The position numbers and the translations under genes are program-made. The notes beneath the pieces are model-generated. The model did not search any database. It was not told where the DNA came from and worked only from the letters and a program-made list of their open reading frames with translations. From Hofstenia miamia (taxonomy: Eukaryota > Xenacoelomorpha > Acoela), in contig SCFE01000089.1 of the NCBI GenBank assembly GCA_004352715.1, forward strand, positions 952,825-1,016,824: 64,000 bases of DNA, in the 5' to 3' direction. Position 1 is the stretch's first letter. Every line of letters begins with the position of its first letter. Positions 1 to 17,250 of this stretch are shown in pieces.

Positions 1-8507
<8,507 letters not shown>

Positions 8508-8906
8508 GCTCCTTTCTCAGGTGATGATGAGGAAGAAATCTTTCAGAGTATCATAAGTGATAATGTTCACTACCCACGATTCTTGTCCCAAGAATCCCTC
8601 TCGCTTCTTAGAAAATTGTTGAGAAAGAAGCCTGATCAACGACTAGGGTCTTCAGAAAGGGATGCAGAAGATATCAAATCTCAACCCATTTTTCGTCATC
8701 TTAATTGGGAAGATCTTCAGCTACGGCGGATTAAACCTCCATTCATACCAACTTTCCGTTCAGATGAAGATGTCAGCAATTTCGACGAAGATTTCACTCA
8801 AGAGGATCCTGTCTTAACACCGCCTCACGACTGCAATTATCTGCTAACTTTGGAAGATCAATTGCTCTTTAAAGATTTTGATTATGCACCACTTTATTCG
8901 CCTTGA
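8508..8906 (+). CDS. PKN: PKN terminal coding exon: C-lobe and AGC C-tail
   Basis: The last coding exon starts after AATTTTAG and is in frame with the previous one, giving GE|APFSGDDEEEIFQSI. It includes the C-lobe LRKLLRKKPDQRLGSSERDAED and the AGC C-tail: PPFIPT, EDVSNFDEDFT, the turn motif VLTPP, and the hydrophobic motif FKDFDY. An Asp replaces the usual phosphorylatable Ser/Thr of the hydrophobic motif, as is normal for PKNs. A TGA stop follows YSP at 8904-8906. The exon is 399 bases. Together with the three exons before it this gives about 328 residues, matching the catalytic half of known PKNs. Confidence 0.95.
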   Translation, partial: APFSGDDEEEIFQSIISDNVHYPRFLSQESLSLLRKLLRKKPDQRLGSSERDAEDIKSQPIFRHLNWEDLQLRRIKPPFIPTFRSDEDVSNFDEDFTQEDPVLTPPHDCNYLLTLEDQLLFKDFDYAPLYSP

Positions 8907-9769
8907 ATTCATCAAAAACTCTTACAGCTCTCGTTTCATTTACACAAAGATGCCAAATTGGTGGATATGCTTGCATTTGCGATTATTCTTAGTTTCTGCT
9001 ATCTTTTAATTATCCATTCTCAAATGCTCATTTTACATTTTGGTCAGAATTTATCGTTATGTTATTAATTTGTTTGCAAATCTCGCTATATAATTCGTTT
9101 AACTGATTATTTCAGTTTCCTATCCACTACTATTGGATTATTGGAGTTTGAAATTGGGGTATTTTGCAAACTAAATTAAGCTTGCCATTTGTACAATGAA
9201 AATGTTGTGCGTCAAAATTTATTACATGCAATGTAAAGGATTTTGAAAACATGGTCTCCCTTCGTGTTTTCATCATATATAGATTTATTTTGTTTCAAAT
9301 TTTTGTAAATTTCGTTCTCAGATGTCTAAAATGTATGCACTCCTCTATTTTCAAAACATTTATCTACGCAATATTCAGAATTTCTCACATTCGCGGGAAA
9401 ATGTCAGTCGTAGCTGATAGCTTTGTCGATTGTATGTATAATTTTTAGAATACACCTAATGTACAGAAGAGGGAAACTGGAGTAATTGTTTATTTTAAAA
9501 TTTCACGTTTGGCCTAACATTATTTGCTGGTTTCTTATTACAATTAGTCATCTGAGTATTAATGTTGAACGTTTGATTTACGTGATAGATTATTGTTACT
9601 TGTTGATTAGATAAAAAATTATTTTGCTGCAAAATTTAACGATGATTTAGAGGTGTTTTGCTTCCGCTGGTTTTTAAATTGTTTGAAAGAGTAATGGTTT
9701 TATAGAATTTTGTAGATGTTTATTTTTGTAAGTTGCTAATTTCGCTTCCATTTATTATTATTTAATAAA
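8907..9769 (+). other. Probable PKN 3' UTR with candidate polyadenylation signal
   Basis: AT-rich sequence follows the stop codon. An AATAAA hexamer lies at 9764-9769 and is the candidate poly(A) signal I would favour. The true 3' end is not determinable without transcripts. Confidence 0.4.
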
Positions 9770-10104
9770 TTTGTTTTTAATTTAATTTTCATATTTTACA
9801 GGTGGCTTATAATCACACATTAACCAAATTATTTGTTGTTCTCAGTAAATATTTTCTTCTCAAAAATGAGGAATCCAGACAAATTATCTCCCATGCGGCA
9901 CGGTACCTATTTTTAGACAAAATATGACGGAATTTAGTTAAATATGCCCTAAAAAATAATCATCCATTTTTGAAAATGATCCATTAAAGCAATATAAAAC
10001 GTTTTTCTATTACTGAGAACAAGATATAAAACAACTACAAAAACTCTTACATAATAGTAAGTCAATTTTTTAAAACAACTTCTCTAAATTATAACAACAG
10101 GACA

Positions 10105-10476
10105 TATATTATTGTGTTGAGGATTTCTGTCATAGGCTAAGAGTTTTCTTAACATATAAAAACGTCTCTCAATTGCAGTCGATGTTGCTTGACATTTTCG
10201 TAAAATGAGATATAATTCCAATTAAATGTCTATCCCTTTTCCTTCCATTATAGCAGGAAAACCGGTATTTTCTAATTGTGACTTGATATAGGCGATTATT
10301 TCACAGGTATCATTTCCAAGATCAAGGCTAGGGTTAATACCAATATCTAGTGGAATTTCAACTATGTCAAACGTTGAAAACTTTGATTTTTTATAATAGC
10401 AGCCATAATTGTAGCAATTAGTATTGTCAAACCTCATATATTTTGCCTGAATACACATGACACAGTTCTGCAACAT
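10105..10476 (-). pseudogene. hAT-family transposase C-terminal relic
   Basis: Reading the minus strand from 10476, one frame stays open to a TAA at 10222-10224 and continues in the same frame beyond it to about 10105. The later part reads QATSTAIERRFYMLRKLLA followed by YDRNPQ. That resembles the dimerisation region of hAT transposases, which typically carries an ATS..ERxFSxLRKLLAxDRN pattern. One in-frame stop interrupts it and the N-terminal and catalytic parts are missing, so it is a dead fragment. The upstream part (EIIAYIKSQLENTGFPAIME) is compatible with a transposase but not diagnostic. The family call rests on this one motif block. Confidence 0.6.
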
Positions 10477-10535
10477 GTGTTCCTTTCATAATCCATGAAA
10501 TGATAATGTATATATTTTCTTTAATATTTTTTCAG

Positions 10536-10584
10536 CTACCAGCATACATGGCCAGTCCTAGAAACACGTCGACCAGTGGGCCAG
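10536..10584 (+). CDS. Candidate orphan exon with strong splice sites
   Basis: A polypyrimidine tract and acceptor (ATTTTTTCAG) precede this 49-base segment, and CCAG|GTAAGG follows it, both close to consensus. In the phase-0 reading it encodes LPAYMASPRNTSTSGP plus one base. An ATG at 10548 could make it a first coding exon. It is on the same strand as the PKN gene but beyond its stop codon. The continuation would lie in or past the gap at 10674-11613. I recognise no protein family, and it could be a chance pairing of splice-like sites. Confidence 0.35.
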
Positions 10585-10641
10585 GTAAGGTCAACAATTA
10601 GCAATTAAACTTCTCGGGGGTTAGACCAGGAAGTACATTAA

Positions 10642-10650
<9 letters not shown>

Positions 10651-10673
<23 letters not shown>

Positions 10674-11613
10674 NNNNNNNNNNNNNNNNNNNNNNNNNNN
10701 NNNNNNNNNNNNNNNNNNNNNNNNNNNNNNNNNNNNNNNNNNNNNNNNNNNNNNNNNNNNNNNNNNNNNNNNNNNNNNNNNNNNNNNNNNNNNNNNNNNN
10801 NNNNNNNNNNNNNNNNNNNNNNNNNNNNNNNNNNNNNNNNNNNNNNNNNNNNNNNNNNNNNNNNNNNNNNNNNNNNNNNNNNNNNNNNNNNNNNNNNNNN
10901 NNNNNNNNNNNNNNNNNNNNNNNNNNNNNNNNNNNNNNNNNNNNNNNNNNNNNNNNNNNNNNNNNNNNNNNNNNNNNNNNNNNNNNNNNNNNNNNNNNNN
11001 NNNNNNNNNNNNNNNNNNNNNNNNNNNNNNNNNNNNNNNNNNNNNNNNNNNNNNNNNNNNNNNNNNNNNNNNNNNNNNNNNNNNNNNNNNNNNNNNNNNN
11101 NNNNNNNNNNNNNNNNNNNNNNNNNNNNNNNNNNNNNNNNNNNNNNNNNNNNNNNNNNNNNNNNNNNNNNNNNNNNNNNNNNNNNNNNNNNNNNNNNNNN
11201 NNNNNNNNNNNNNNNNNNNNNNNNNNNNNNNNNNNNNNNNNNNNNNNNNNNNNNNNNNNNNNNNNNNNNNNNNNNNNNNNNNNNNNNNNNNNNNNNNNNN
11301 NNNNNNNNNNNNNNNNNNNNNNNNNNNNNNNNNNNNNNNNNNNNNNNNNNNNNNNNNNNNNNNNNNNNNNNNNNNNNNNNNNNNNNNNNNNNNNNNNNNN
11401 NNNNNNNNNNNNNNNNNNNNNNNNNNNNNNNNNNNNNNNNNNNNNNNNNNNNNNNNNNNNNNNNNNNNNNNNNNNNNNNNNNNNNNNNNNNNNNNNNNNN
11501 NNNNNNNNNNNNNNNNNNNNNNNNNNNNNNNNNNNNNNNNNNNNNNNNNNNNNNNNNNNNNNNNNNNNNNNNNNNNNNNNNNNNNNNNNNNNNNNNNNNN
11601 NNNNNNNNNNNNN
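10651..11613. other. (TA)n tract running into a 940-base sequence gap
   Basis: A TA repeat at 10651-10673 leads directly into Ns at 10674-11613. The right side resumes as non-TA sequence. Any apparent open frame through this stretch is an artefact of the Ns. Confidence 0.98.
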
Positions 11614-11657
11614 GTGTTAACTTTTGTTAATAACAATTGGAATAAAGCTTATGAACT

Positions 11658-11700
11658 ACTAGCTGTTTGACCCGTGCTTCGCTCGGGAAATGCATTCAAA
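11658..11700 (+). repeat. Dispersed-repeat tail, RTE/SINE-like motif
   Basis: The sequence ACTAGCTGTTTGACCCGTGC followed by TTCGCTCGGG (11658-11687) resembles a motif seen at the ends of many invertebrate RTE-type LINE/SINE copies (TAGCTG...CCCG.GCTTCGC.CGGG). It marks the edge of a dispersed repeat of unknown extent. About 800 bases of unremarkable AT-rich DNA follow. Confidence 0.4.
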
Positions 11701-12499
11701 AAATCAGAAAATTCCCCTGGGATATTTTCCCTCCCAATATAAGCTATACCTACAACACATTTTCAAGGGAAATTTTCCCTAAGCAACCTGTGCAAACAGT
11801 TGTAAACTCTCCCTAAAACAGTTGTAAACTGAGAAAGCTGTTAAACAATAAGAGGATCTATGAAGAAATGCCACTGATATAAAGAAATGAAGTATGGGAA
11901 CATTTAAGTCAATAATTAGTTCACTAATTAAGTCATTGATTAAATGTGCTTAAAACCTTCAAGAGGTCATGGGGTTACAAAAATATATGATGTTGGTACT
12001 TAGGTCTAAAAGTTTGAGTTAAAAGCGAACAAACACACAAAATTTGCCCTATATATAATAGATACATGGAAAGAATGGAAGCGTTTTTGAAAATTTTTTA
12101 CTGTTTACTTAGTTATTTTGATAAATCCTTAAAAATGCTTGTTATGGGGAAATCACCAACATTGCCGCTTGTGAACTCTATGTATAATCGTCTAGCTAAA
12201 AATCTATCACAAGGGAATGAATGTCAAGTGAGTGTTTAAGTAATATAATGTTGAATCCGAATATAATATTAGTTTTTGAACTATCACCTCAACATTTCTA
12301 TTTAGGTATGGCTGCAATTTTGACCTAATTAGTTGTAACAAAATCACTAATTTAGGCTAATCGGCGTAACTGATGGCTCACCCGATGTTTATTGGTGTTA
12401 ATTATCTGATAAGTTCTTAATTTATCTTTGCGTTTCACTGCACCACAGTTGTTTCTTGCTTTAAAGTTAAATAAGCTATTGTACAATCTGCTATATGAA

Positions 12500-12580
12500 C
12501 AGTAACACGTGACGGTGCAACTCCAGTGGTAGTTCCGCCTAGGGCCCGGCGGTATACCGATACCGCAGTATTTTGCCTAA
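12500..12580. repeat. GC-rich DNA-transposon-like fragment with GGTATACC palindrome
   Basis: A short GC-rich patch in AT-rich surroundings holds a perfect 7-bp inverted repeat (GCGGTAT, four-base loop ACCG, ATACCGC) at 12549-12566, preceded by AGGGCCCG. Similar GGTATACCG-rich ends occur on hAT-like MITEs. No second end was identified. Confidence 0.35.
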
Positions 12581-12820
12581 TATTTTATTTAAAAATATGT
12601 GTATTCTATGAGACTCCGCGAGTCAATATTTGCCCTATGAAAACTTCTATTTATAAATATTTCTGTACGAAGTCTAGAATATATCATGTTGGAAAACTTA
12701 GGAAATTGCTTAAGAAGAAAGGTCTATTAATCGTGCAGTTACAATTATATGGCTGATTAGTGCCAAAAATTTTATCAAAAACGAGCTATTTATAAATTTT
12801 TTCTTGAAGAATTTTATAAT

Positions 12821-14237
12821 AAGATAAGATAAGATAATCTTTATTCAGATAAATGTTAACAATTAAATAACTGACAATTTATCTGAATAGCATCATTAAA
12901 TTCACAAAAACACATATATACAATTCACATAAATTACAAAAGTAATCTTGCAGGCTATGGATAAATTACTATAGTACTATTTTAATAACGAGTTATGGTA
13001 TAGTAATTTTTATAAAATTTGTATCCCAACCATGTTTTCCAGAAACATAGTTTTGCTTAAGGAAGATTTTTAAATGCTTTTTAAAAGATTTCAATTTTTC
13101 AATATTTTTAATTTCTTTAGGTAGCGAATTCCAGGTTCGAATGGCGACATTAATGAAGGATTTCTTTAAAATATTTTTCTTATAATTAACACATGTAAAA
13201 AGCTTTGATCTTGAATTCTGTTTATGAGTAAATTCCGGTATTTTAATCGTATTATAGGTTGGTAGGTTTCTGATTAGCTTGAAGAATGAAAGAAGGGTAT
13301 TCAATGTAACCAGTTGTTTTGGAAAAAGAATTGACTAAAATTGTACTGTTTGGTTTTCGATGAATTTTTTGTTGTGATATTTAATGCCCATCATAATTGA
13401 ATATCAAGTTTTTTATAAAGCACTTTGCTTAGGTCAGTAAATAAAATGTTTAATTAAGGTGACTCATGATGAAAGCATGGAAGAATTTAATTATCGCACA
13501 AGGTGGTAACTGCCTAACTACTAGTGTCATACTTTTTATACCTATAGCTAATTTTCTAACTATTAAATTGATGTGAGAGTTGAATTTTAGCGTTGAGTCA
13601 ATAGTTACTCCTAGGTACTTGAAAGTGTCCACAATAGGAACATTAATATTATTTACATTTAAAGTCACTGCAGAAACATCGTAATTGCATTTATTCGGCT
13701 GCAAAATACTAAATTCTGTTTTAGCTTCATTAATATTCAACTTGTGCATACAAAAATATTTTGACAATTGTTACAATTCAATTCTATAGATTCCGCTGCT
13801 ATGTGCATTGATGAATTATCGTCGAAAATTCAAGTGTCATCGGCATATTGGATTAAATTGCATGAGTGCATGTCATTTACATAAATACTGAAAAAAGAGG
13901 ACCTAGAATCGTACCTTGAGGCACCCCATTGTAAACCGGTAACCATTCTGAGCAAAATATCATTTAATTTAACTCGTTATAATCTTTGATTGAGGTAACT
14001 AGTTATCAATTGCTTACTATTACTAGAAAATTCTAAGTAAGATAGTTTTTCAATTAGAATGTTATGATTAATCGAATAGAAGGCTTTTGAAATATCTAAA
14101 CAAGCTATAGCTACAAATTTATTAGAATCAAGTGATGCTCTCCAAGTTTCAGTAGCATTTAATAGTGCATCAGTTGTTGAGAAATTTTTGCGAAATCCAA
14201 ATTGCGTGTTTGACAGGGCCATGGCTAGGGGTGCCAT
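12821..14237 (-). pseudogene. Non-LTR retrotransposon (CR1/L2-like) 3' fragment, LINE-A
   Basis: Minus-strand pieces of one reverse transcriptase appear in order. 14237-13977 carries NTQFGFRKNFSTTDAL and ACLDISKAFYSINHNIL (RT fingers/palm). The GVPQG and YADD region at about 13930-13800 is disrupted by frameshifts. 13767-13450 carries NEAKTEF and FKYLGVTIDS (end of palm/thumb). 13304-12993 is the C-terminal tail with WNSLPKEI. The 3' end is clear: a stem-loop at 12843-12888, then GAATAAAG and a tail of TTATC repeats ending at 12821. Stops and frameshifts show it is dead, and the 5' half with the endonuclease is absent. Confidence 0.85.
12843..12888 (-). other. LINE-A 3' terminal hairpin
   Basis: A perfect 12-bp inverted repeat, ATTCAGATAAAT and ATTTATCTGAAT, encloses a 22-base loop immediately before the pentanucleotide tail of LINE-A. 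Such 3' stem-loops are plausible recognition structures for the element's own reverse transcriptase. Confidence 0.7.
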
Positions 14238-14348
14238 CCTGGATACAAAACTTCATAGTATTAATTCTAATATTCTGTAACTAAGTTAGAGTGAAATATA
14301 TATAACACTAATGCCATTCTATTAAAAAATTCAATGAAAAAGTGTAAA

Positions 14349-14416
14349 GATAAATTGTCAGTTATTTAATTGTTAACATTTATCTGAATAAAGATTCTCT
14401 TATCTTATCCTATCTT
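14349..14416 (+). repeat. Short 5'-truncated LINE-A copy in opposite orientation
   Basis: About 68 bases repeat the LINE-A 3' end (GATAAATTGTCAGTTATTTA and onward, then a TTATC-type tail) but on the plus strand. Together with 12821-12883 this makes a near-perfect inverted repeat flanking LINE-A. Homology stops inside the hairpin, consistent with a very short 5'-truncated insertion. Confidence 0.75.
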
Positions 14417-14537
14417 AAATTTAGAAATGTTTGTATTTTACACCAAAAAACAATATAATAAAACAATATAATAACAAAATGTAGAAACAATATGATAACA
14501 CCGTGTAGATTGTAATCAGTTAATTTAGAAAAACTCA

Positions 14538-16011
14538 CTAATATTTTGTATATCCGCCATTATTGGTCAAACACGCAGCAATAGGATTTGATATTGACTC
14601 GACCAGCTTTCTACAATAATCATCAGTAATCTTTGTGCACCATACCTCTTTAATTTGCTCCTTCAGATCGTCGAGTAATGTGCATTGGCGCTTCCTCAGA
14701 CAGTTTTTGATGTGATGCCAGCAATTTTCTATGACGTTGAGGTCAGGGGAATTTCCGGACCAGTTCTCAAGCAGCTGAAAGTCTTGTGATGCAATCCACT
14801 GTTTCACAACTTTGGCGCTGTGGCAAGGAGCCCCCATCTTGTTGGAGTACAGATGTTCTGCGAAGCTGCATAAACATGGGAACTTTCTCCTGAATTATTA
14901 TGAGGTAGGCCTTGGCTGTGACTTCTTCGTTGTTAGAAACAAAATTCAGACCAGCACGCCCATTCGCAGTTATATTGCCCCAAATCATCACAGAAGGTGC
15001 TAATCAGACAGTTTGTTGCATGTTGTATGACGTTGGGGTCTGGGAAGTTTCCCGCCCAGTTCTCAAGCAGCCGAAAGTCTTGTGATGCAATCCACTGTTT
15101 CACAACTTCGATGCTGTGGCAAGGAGCACCATCTTGTTGTAGTATAAATGTTACACGAAGCTGTATAAACATGGGAACTTTCTCCTGAATTATTTTGAGG
15201 TAGGTCTTGGCTGTAACTGTCTCGTTGTGCGCAACAGACCAGCACGCCCATTTGCAGGTATAGCACCCCAAATCATCACAGAAGGGGCTGAGCGGACATT
15301 TAGTTGCGTGTAACGTGTGTTGAATCTTTGGTTTCTTGGTCGTCGAAAGTGTGGCTGGTATGATGTAAACTGGCAAATCTTGGATTCGTCACTAAACATT
15401 ACTTGATGCCACATCTCGGGGGTGTAGTGTTGGTATTGCCTGCAGAAGGACAACCAGTCTCAAATGTTCTTTGAAGACAATCAGGGTTTGGTTGCCGGTT
15501 TTCACGATGGAAGGTCAAAGGTAGTATTCAATCGACGCCTAATGGTGCGTGTTGATACATTCTGCACTACCGCACCTAGATTTGCTTTGACTTCAGAAGA
15601 TGAAGAGAATGGTTGATTGACGACATAACGGTGAATGAGACTGTTAGTCTGAGGGTTTGTCACTTTTGGTCCTCCAAACCGCTTGCGAGAGGAAAAATTT
15701 TGCAGTTGCTGATAGCGAAGATACTGACACGCCCATTCTAACAGCTATAGCGCGATAATTGTACCCCTCCTCTTACACGTATGAATTTGAGCACACTTTG
15801 TTGGTGAAATTTCACTACCACAGACCATATTTCAAACTATAATTATAGTGCTTTTTCAGTGAAAATGGGTTGTGTGTAAATCTAAAGTTTTGTTAATTTG
15901 ATTGGCTAAATTAATCTGTTGTAAATTCTAAGAAAAAAAATTTGAATTCCAGGAATGTTACAAAATTCACACGCTTCAGACAGGTTACTGTTTCCAAACT
16001 TTTGGCCAGTA

Positions 16012-16015
<4 letters not shown>
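14538..16015 (-). mobile_element. Tc1-like DNA transposon, inactive, with internal duplication
   Basis: The minus strand encodes a broken Tc1-type transposase. Around 15780-15560 lies the N-terminal helix-turn-helix region (KRFGGPKVTNPQ, TRTIRRRLN). Then come WHQVMFSDES with the first catalytic Asp, SVMIWGAIPANGRAGL, FILQQDGAPCHS with the second Asp, and NSPDLNVIENCW with the third acidic residue region, ending at a stop at 14538. A segment of about 270 bases is present twice (about 14730-15005 and 15026-15300), so parts of the catalytic domain are encoded twice with frameshifts. The 5' terminal repeat is visible at 15984-16015 (TTTCCAAACTTTTGGCCAGT then ACTGTA). I could not find its partner left of 14538. 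Confidence 0.85.
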
Positions 16016-16068
<53 letters not shown>

Positions 16069-16069
16069 A
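16014..16069. repeat. (TA)n microsatellite between two transposon ends
   Basis: The TA tract starts at the outer end of the Tc1-like element and finishes at the TACAGAATACCC end of the next element. Both superfamilies insert at TA. Confidence 0.9.
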
Positions 16070-16470
16070 TACAGAATACCCTCACCTATTCGCGGTACCA
16101 CATACGGCGCCCCGCATATTCGCGGTTTAGGCTCTTAACCCTAACGCATATGTTGTACGCATAAAAAATGACTTTACAGTACAGTAATACACTATGGGTC
16201 ACTATGCTATGCGGTGTTAGTGTCTTCCTGAACTTACATTTCTTTTTGATTAAAATATTGTTGCAGTACAAAATTAAAATGTGTTTACATTATTATTACT
16301 ATATTAGTGAAATACATAACTGCATACAATTTTACTACATTATTAATATATTATTACTATATTAATGAGTGTATTTAGAAAGTGTTAGGGAAGCATTTAG
16401 TACCGTATTTAATCTCATACTTAGACGTTTAAAAACTGCATACAATATTCGCGGGGGAGTAAAGAACGAT
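16070..16470 (+). mobile_element. pogo/Tigger-like end and flanking remnant
   Basis: TACAGAATACCCTCACCTAT followed by TCGCGGT, a second ATTCGCGGTTT near 16120, and ATTCGCGGGGGAG near 16447 match the TCGCGG-rich ends of pogo/Tigger-type elements (TACAGT..TCCCTC..TATCGCGG). No transposase was recognised. The right boundary is approximate. Confidence 0.45.
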
Positions 16471-16672
16471 TTTGATGTTGGGGACTTCTAAGCGTTGATT
16501 GATTATGATTAGCAAGAAGGTGCAGTGTTCTGAAGTGCAGCGGCGTCTGATTGTTGAACTTTGGACGGGTAGGCGAGCCAATAGCCCGGCAGGTTGCTAA
16601 CTAATGGCGGCAGAAGTCGATTGGCGAAAATTTCAAAAGCGACGTGGTTTGTCGCGGTGGCTTTAAAGAACT

Positions 16673-17250
16673 TCATTTTGTGACTTTTTGACGGCTCGAA
16701 ACAAACTTAATGATAGCGACAGATTTTCCAATTTCATTCTCTGATAAATGAATACCATCTTTCGTAAAAAGGTGACTGTTAACGACCTTAGAGTCCAAGC
16801 AAAAATTTGTGAATAACTTGAAAATTGAAAATTTTAGTTCTTCAGCCAAGTTGAAAATAATCTTTTTAACTTTAACTACTTCATTGTTGCTTTGAAGTAG
16901 TATTTTGCAAAAAAGGTGGAATTTCACTTAAAAAAATTTTAGCAGGGCTAAAAATTTGGTTTATTATTTTAAGAAGATTAGAAAACTTAGATTTCGTAAT
17001 TCGTTGGATCCCTAAGGATATCATTTCTTCCAATTTGAACGAGAACTTTTTCCATTTTTGTTCAAGGATAGAGTTCAGTAGTTTGCTGACACTGATATGC
17101 AGTCTCCGGGATATGAGTACACAGTGATCTCTTTGCTTATAATTAAATTCTTAGAGCGTAAAAACTTAAACATGGAGCTAACTAAAATTAAGAAATTTGT
17201 ACCAGGTTTGAGATCATGTGGTTTCTGTGGAAGGCGGGATGTAGGTTTAT
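16673..17250 (-). pseudogene. SGNH-esterase-like retroelement relic
   Basis: The 16927-16673 minus frame ends with HLFTKDGIHLSENEIGKSV. This looks like the C-terminal catalytic block of SGNH hydrolases, where DxxH supplies the Asp and His. Preceding sequence in shifted frames reads FLSEIPPF and LKPGTNFLILVSS, compatible with the earlier esterase blocks. Esterase domains of this kind occur in ORF1 of CR1/L2-type LINEs, so the simplest reading is a decayed retroelement piece. The N-terminal GDS block is not clearly preserved. Confidence 0.45.

Noticed and set aside
10638-11670. Long open frames of about 330-340 codons on both strands
   Set aside because: They are almost entirely Ns from the gap, and the real residues are only TA-repeat translation (IYIYIY).
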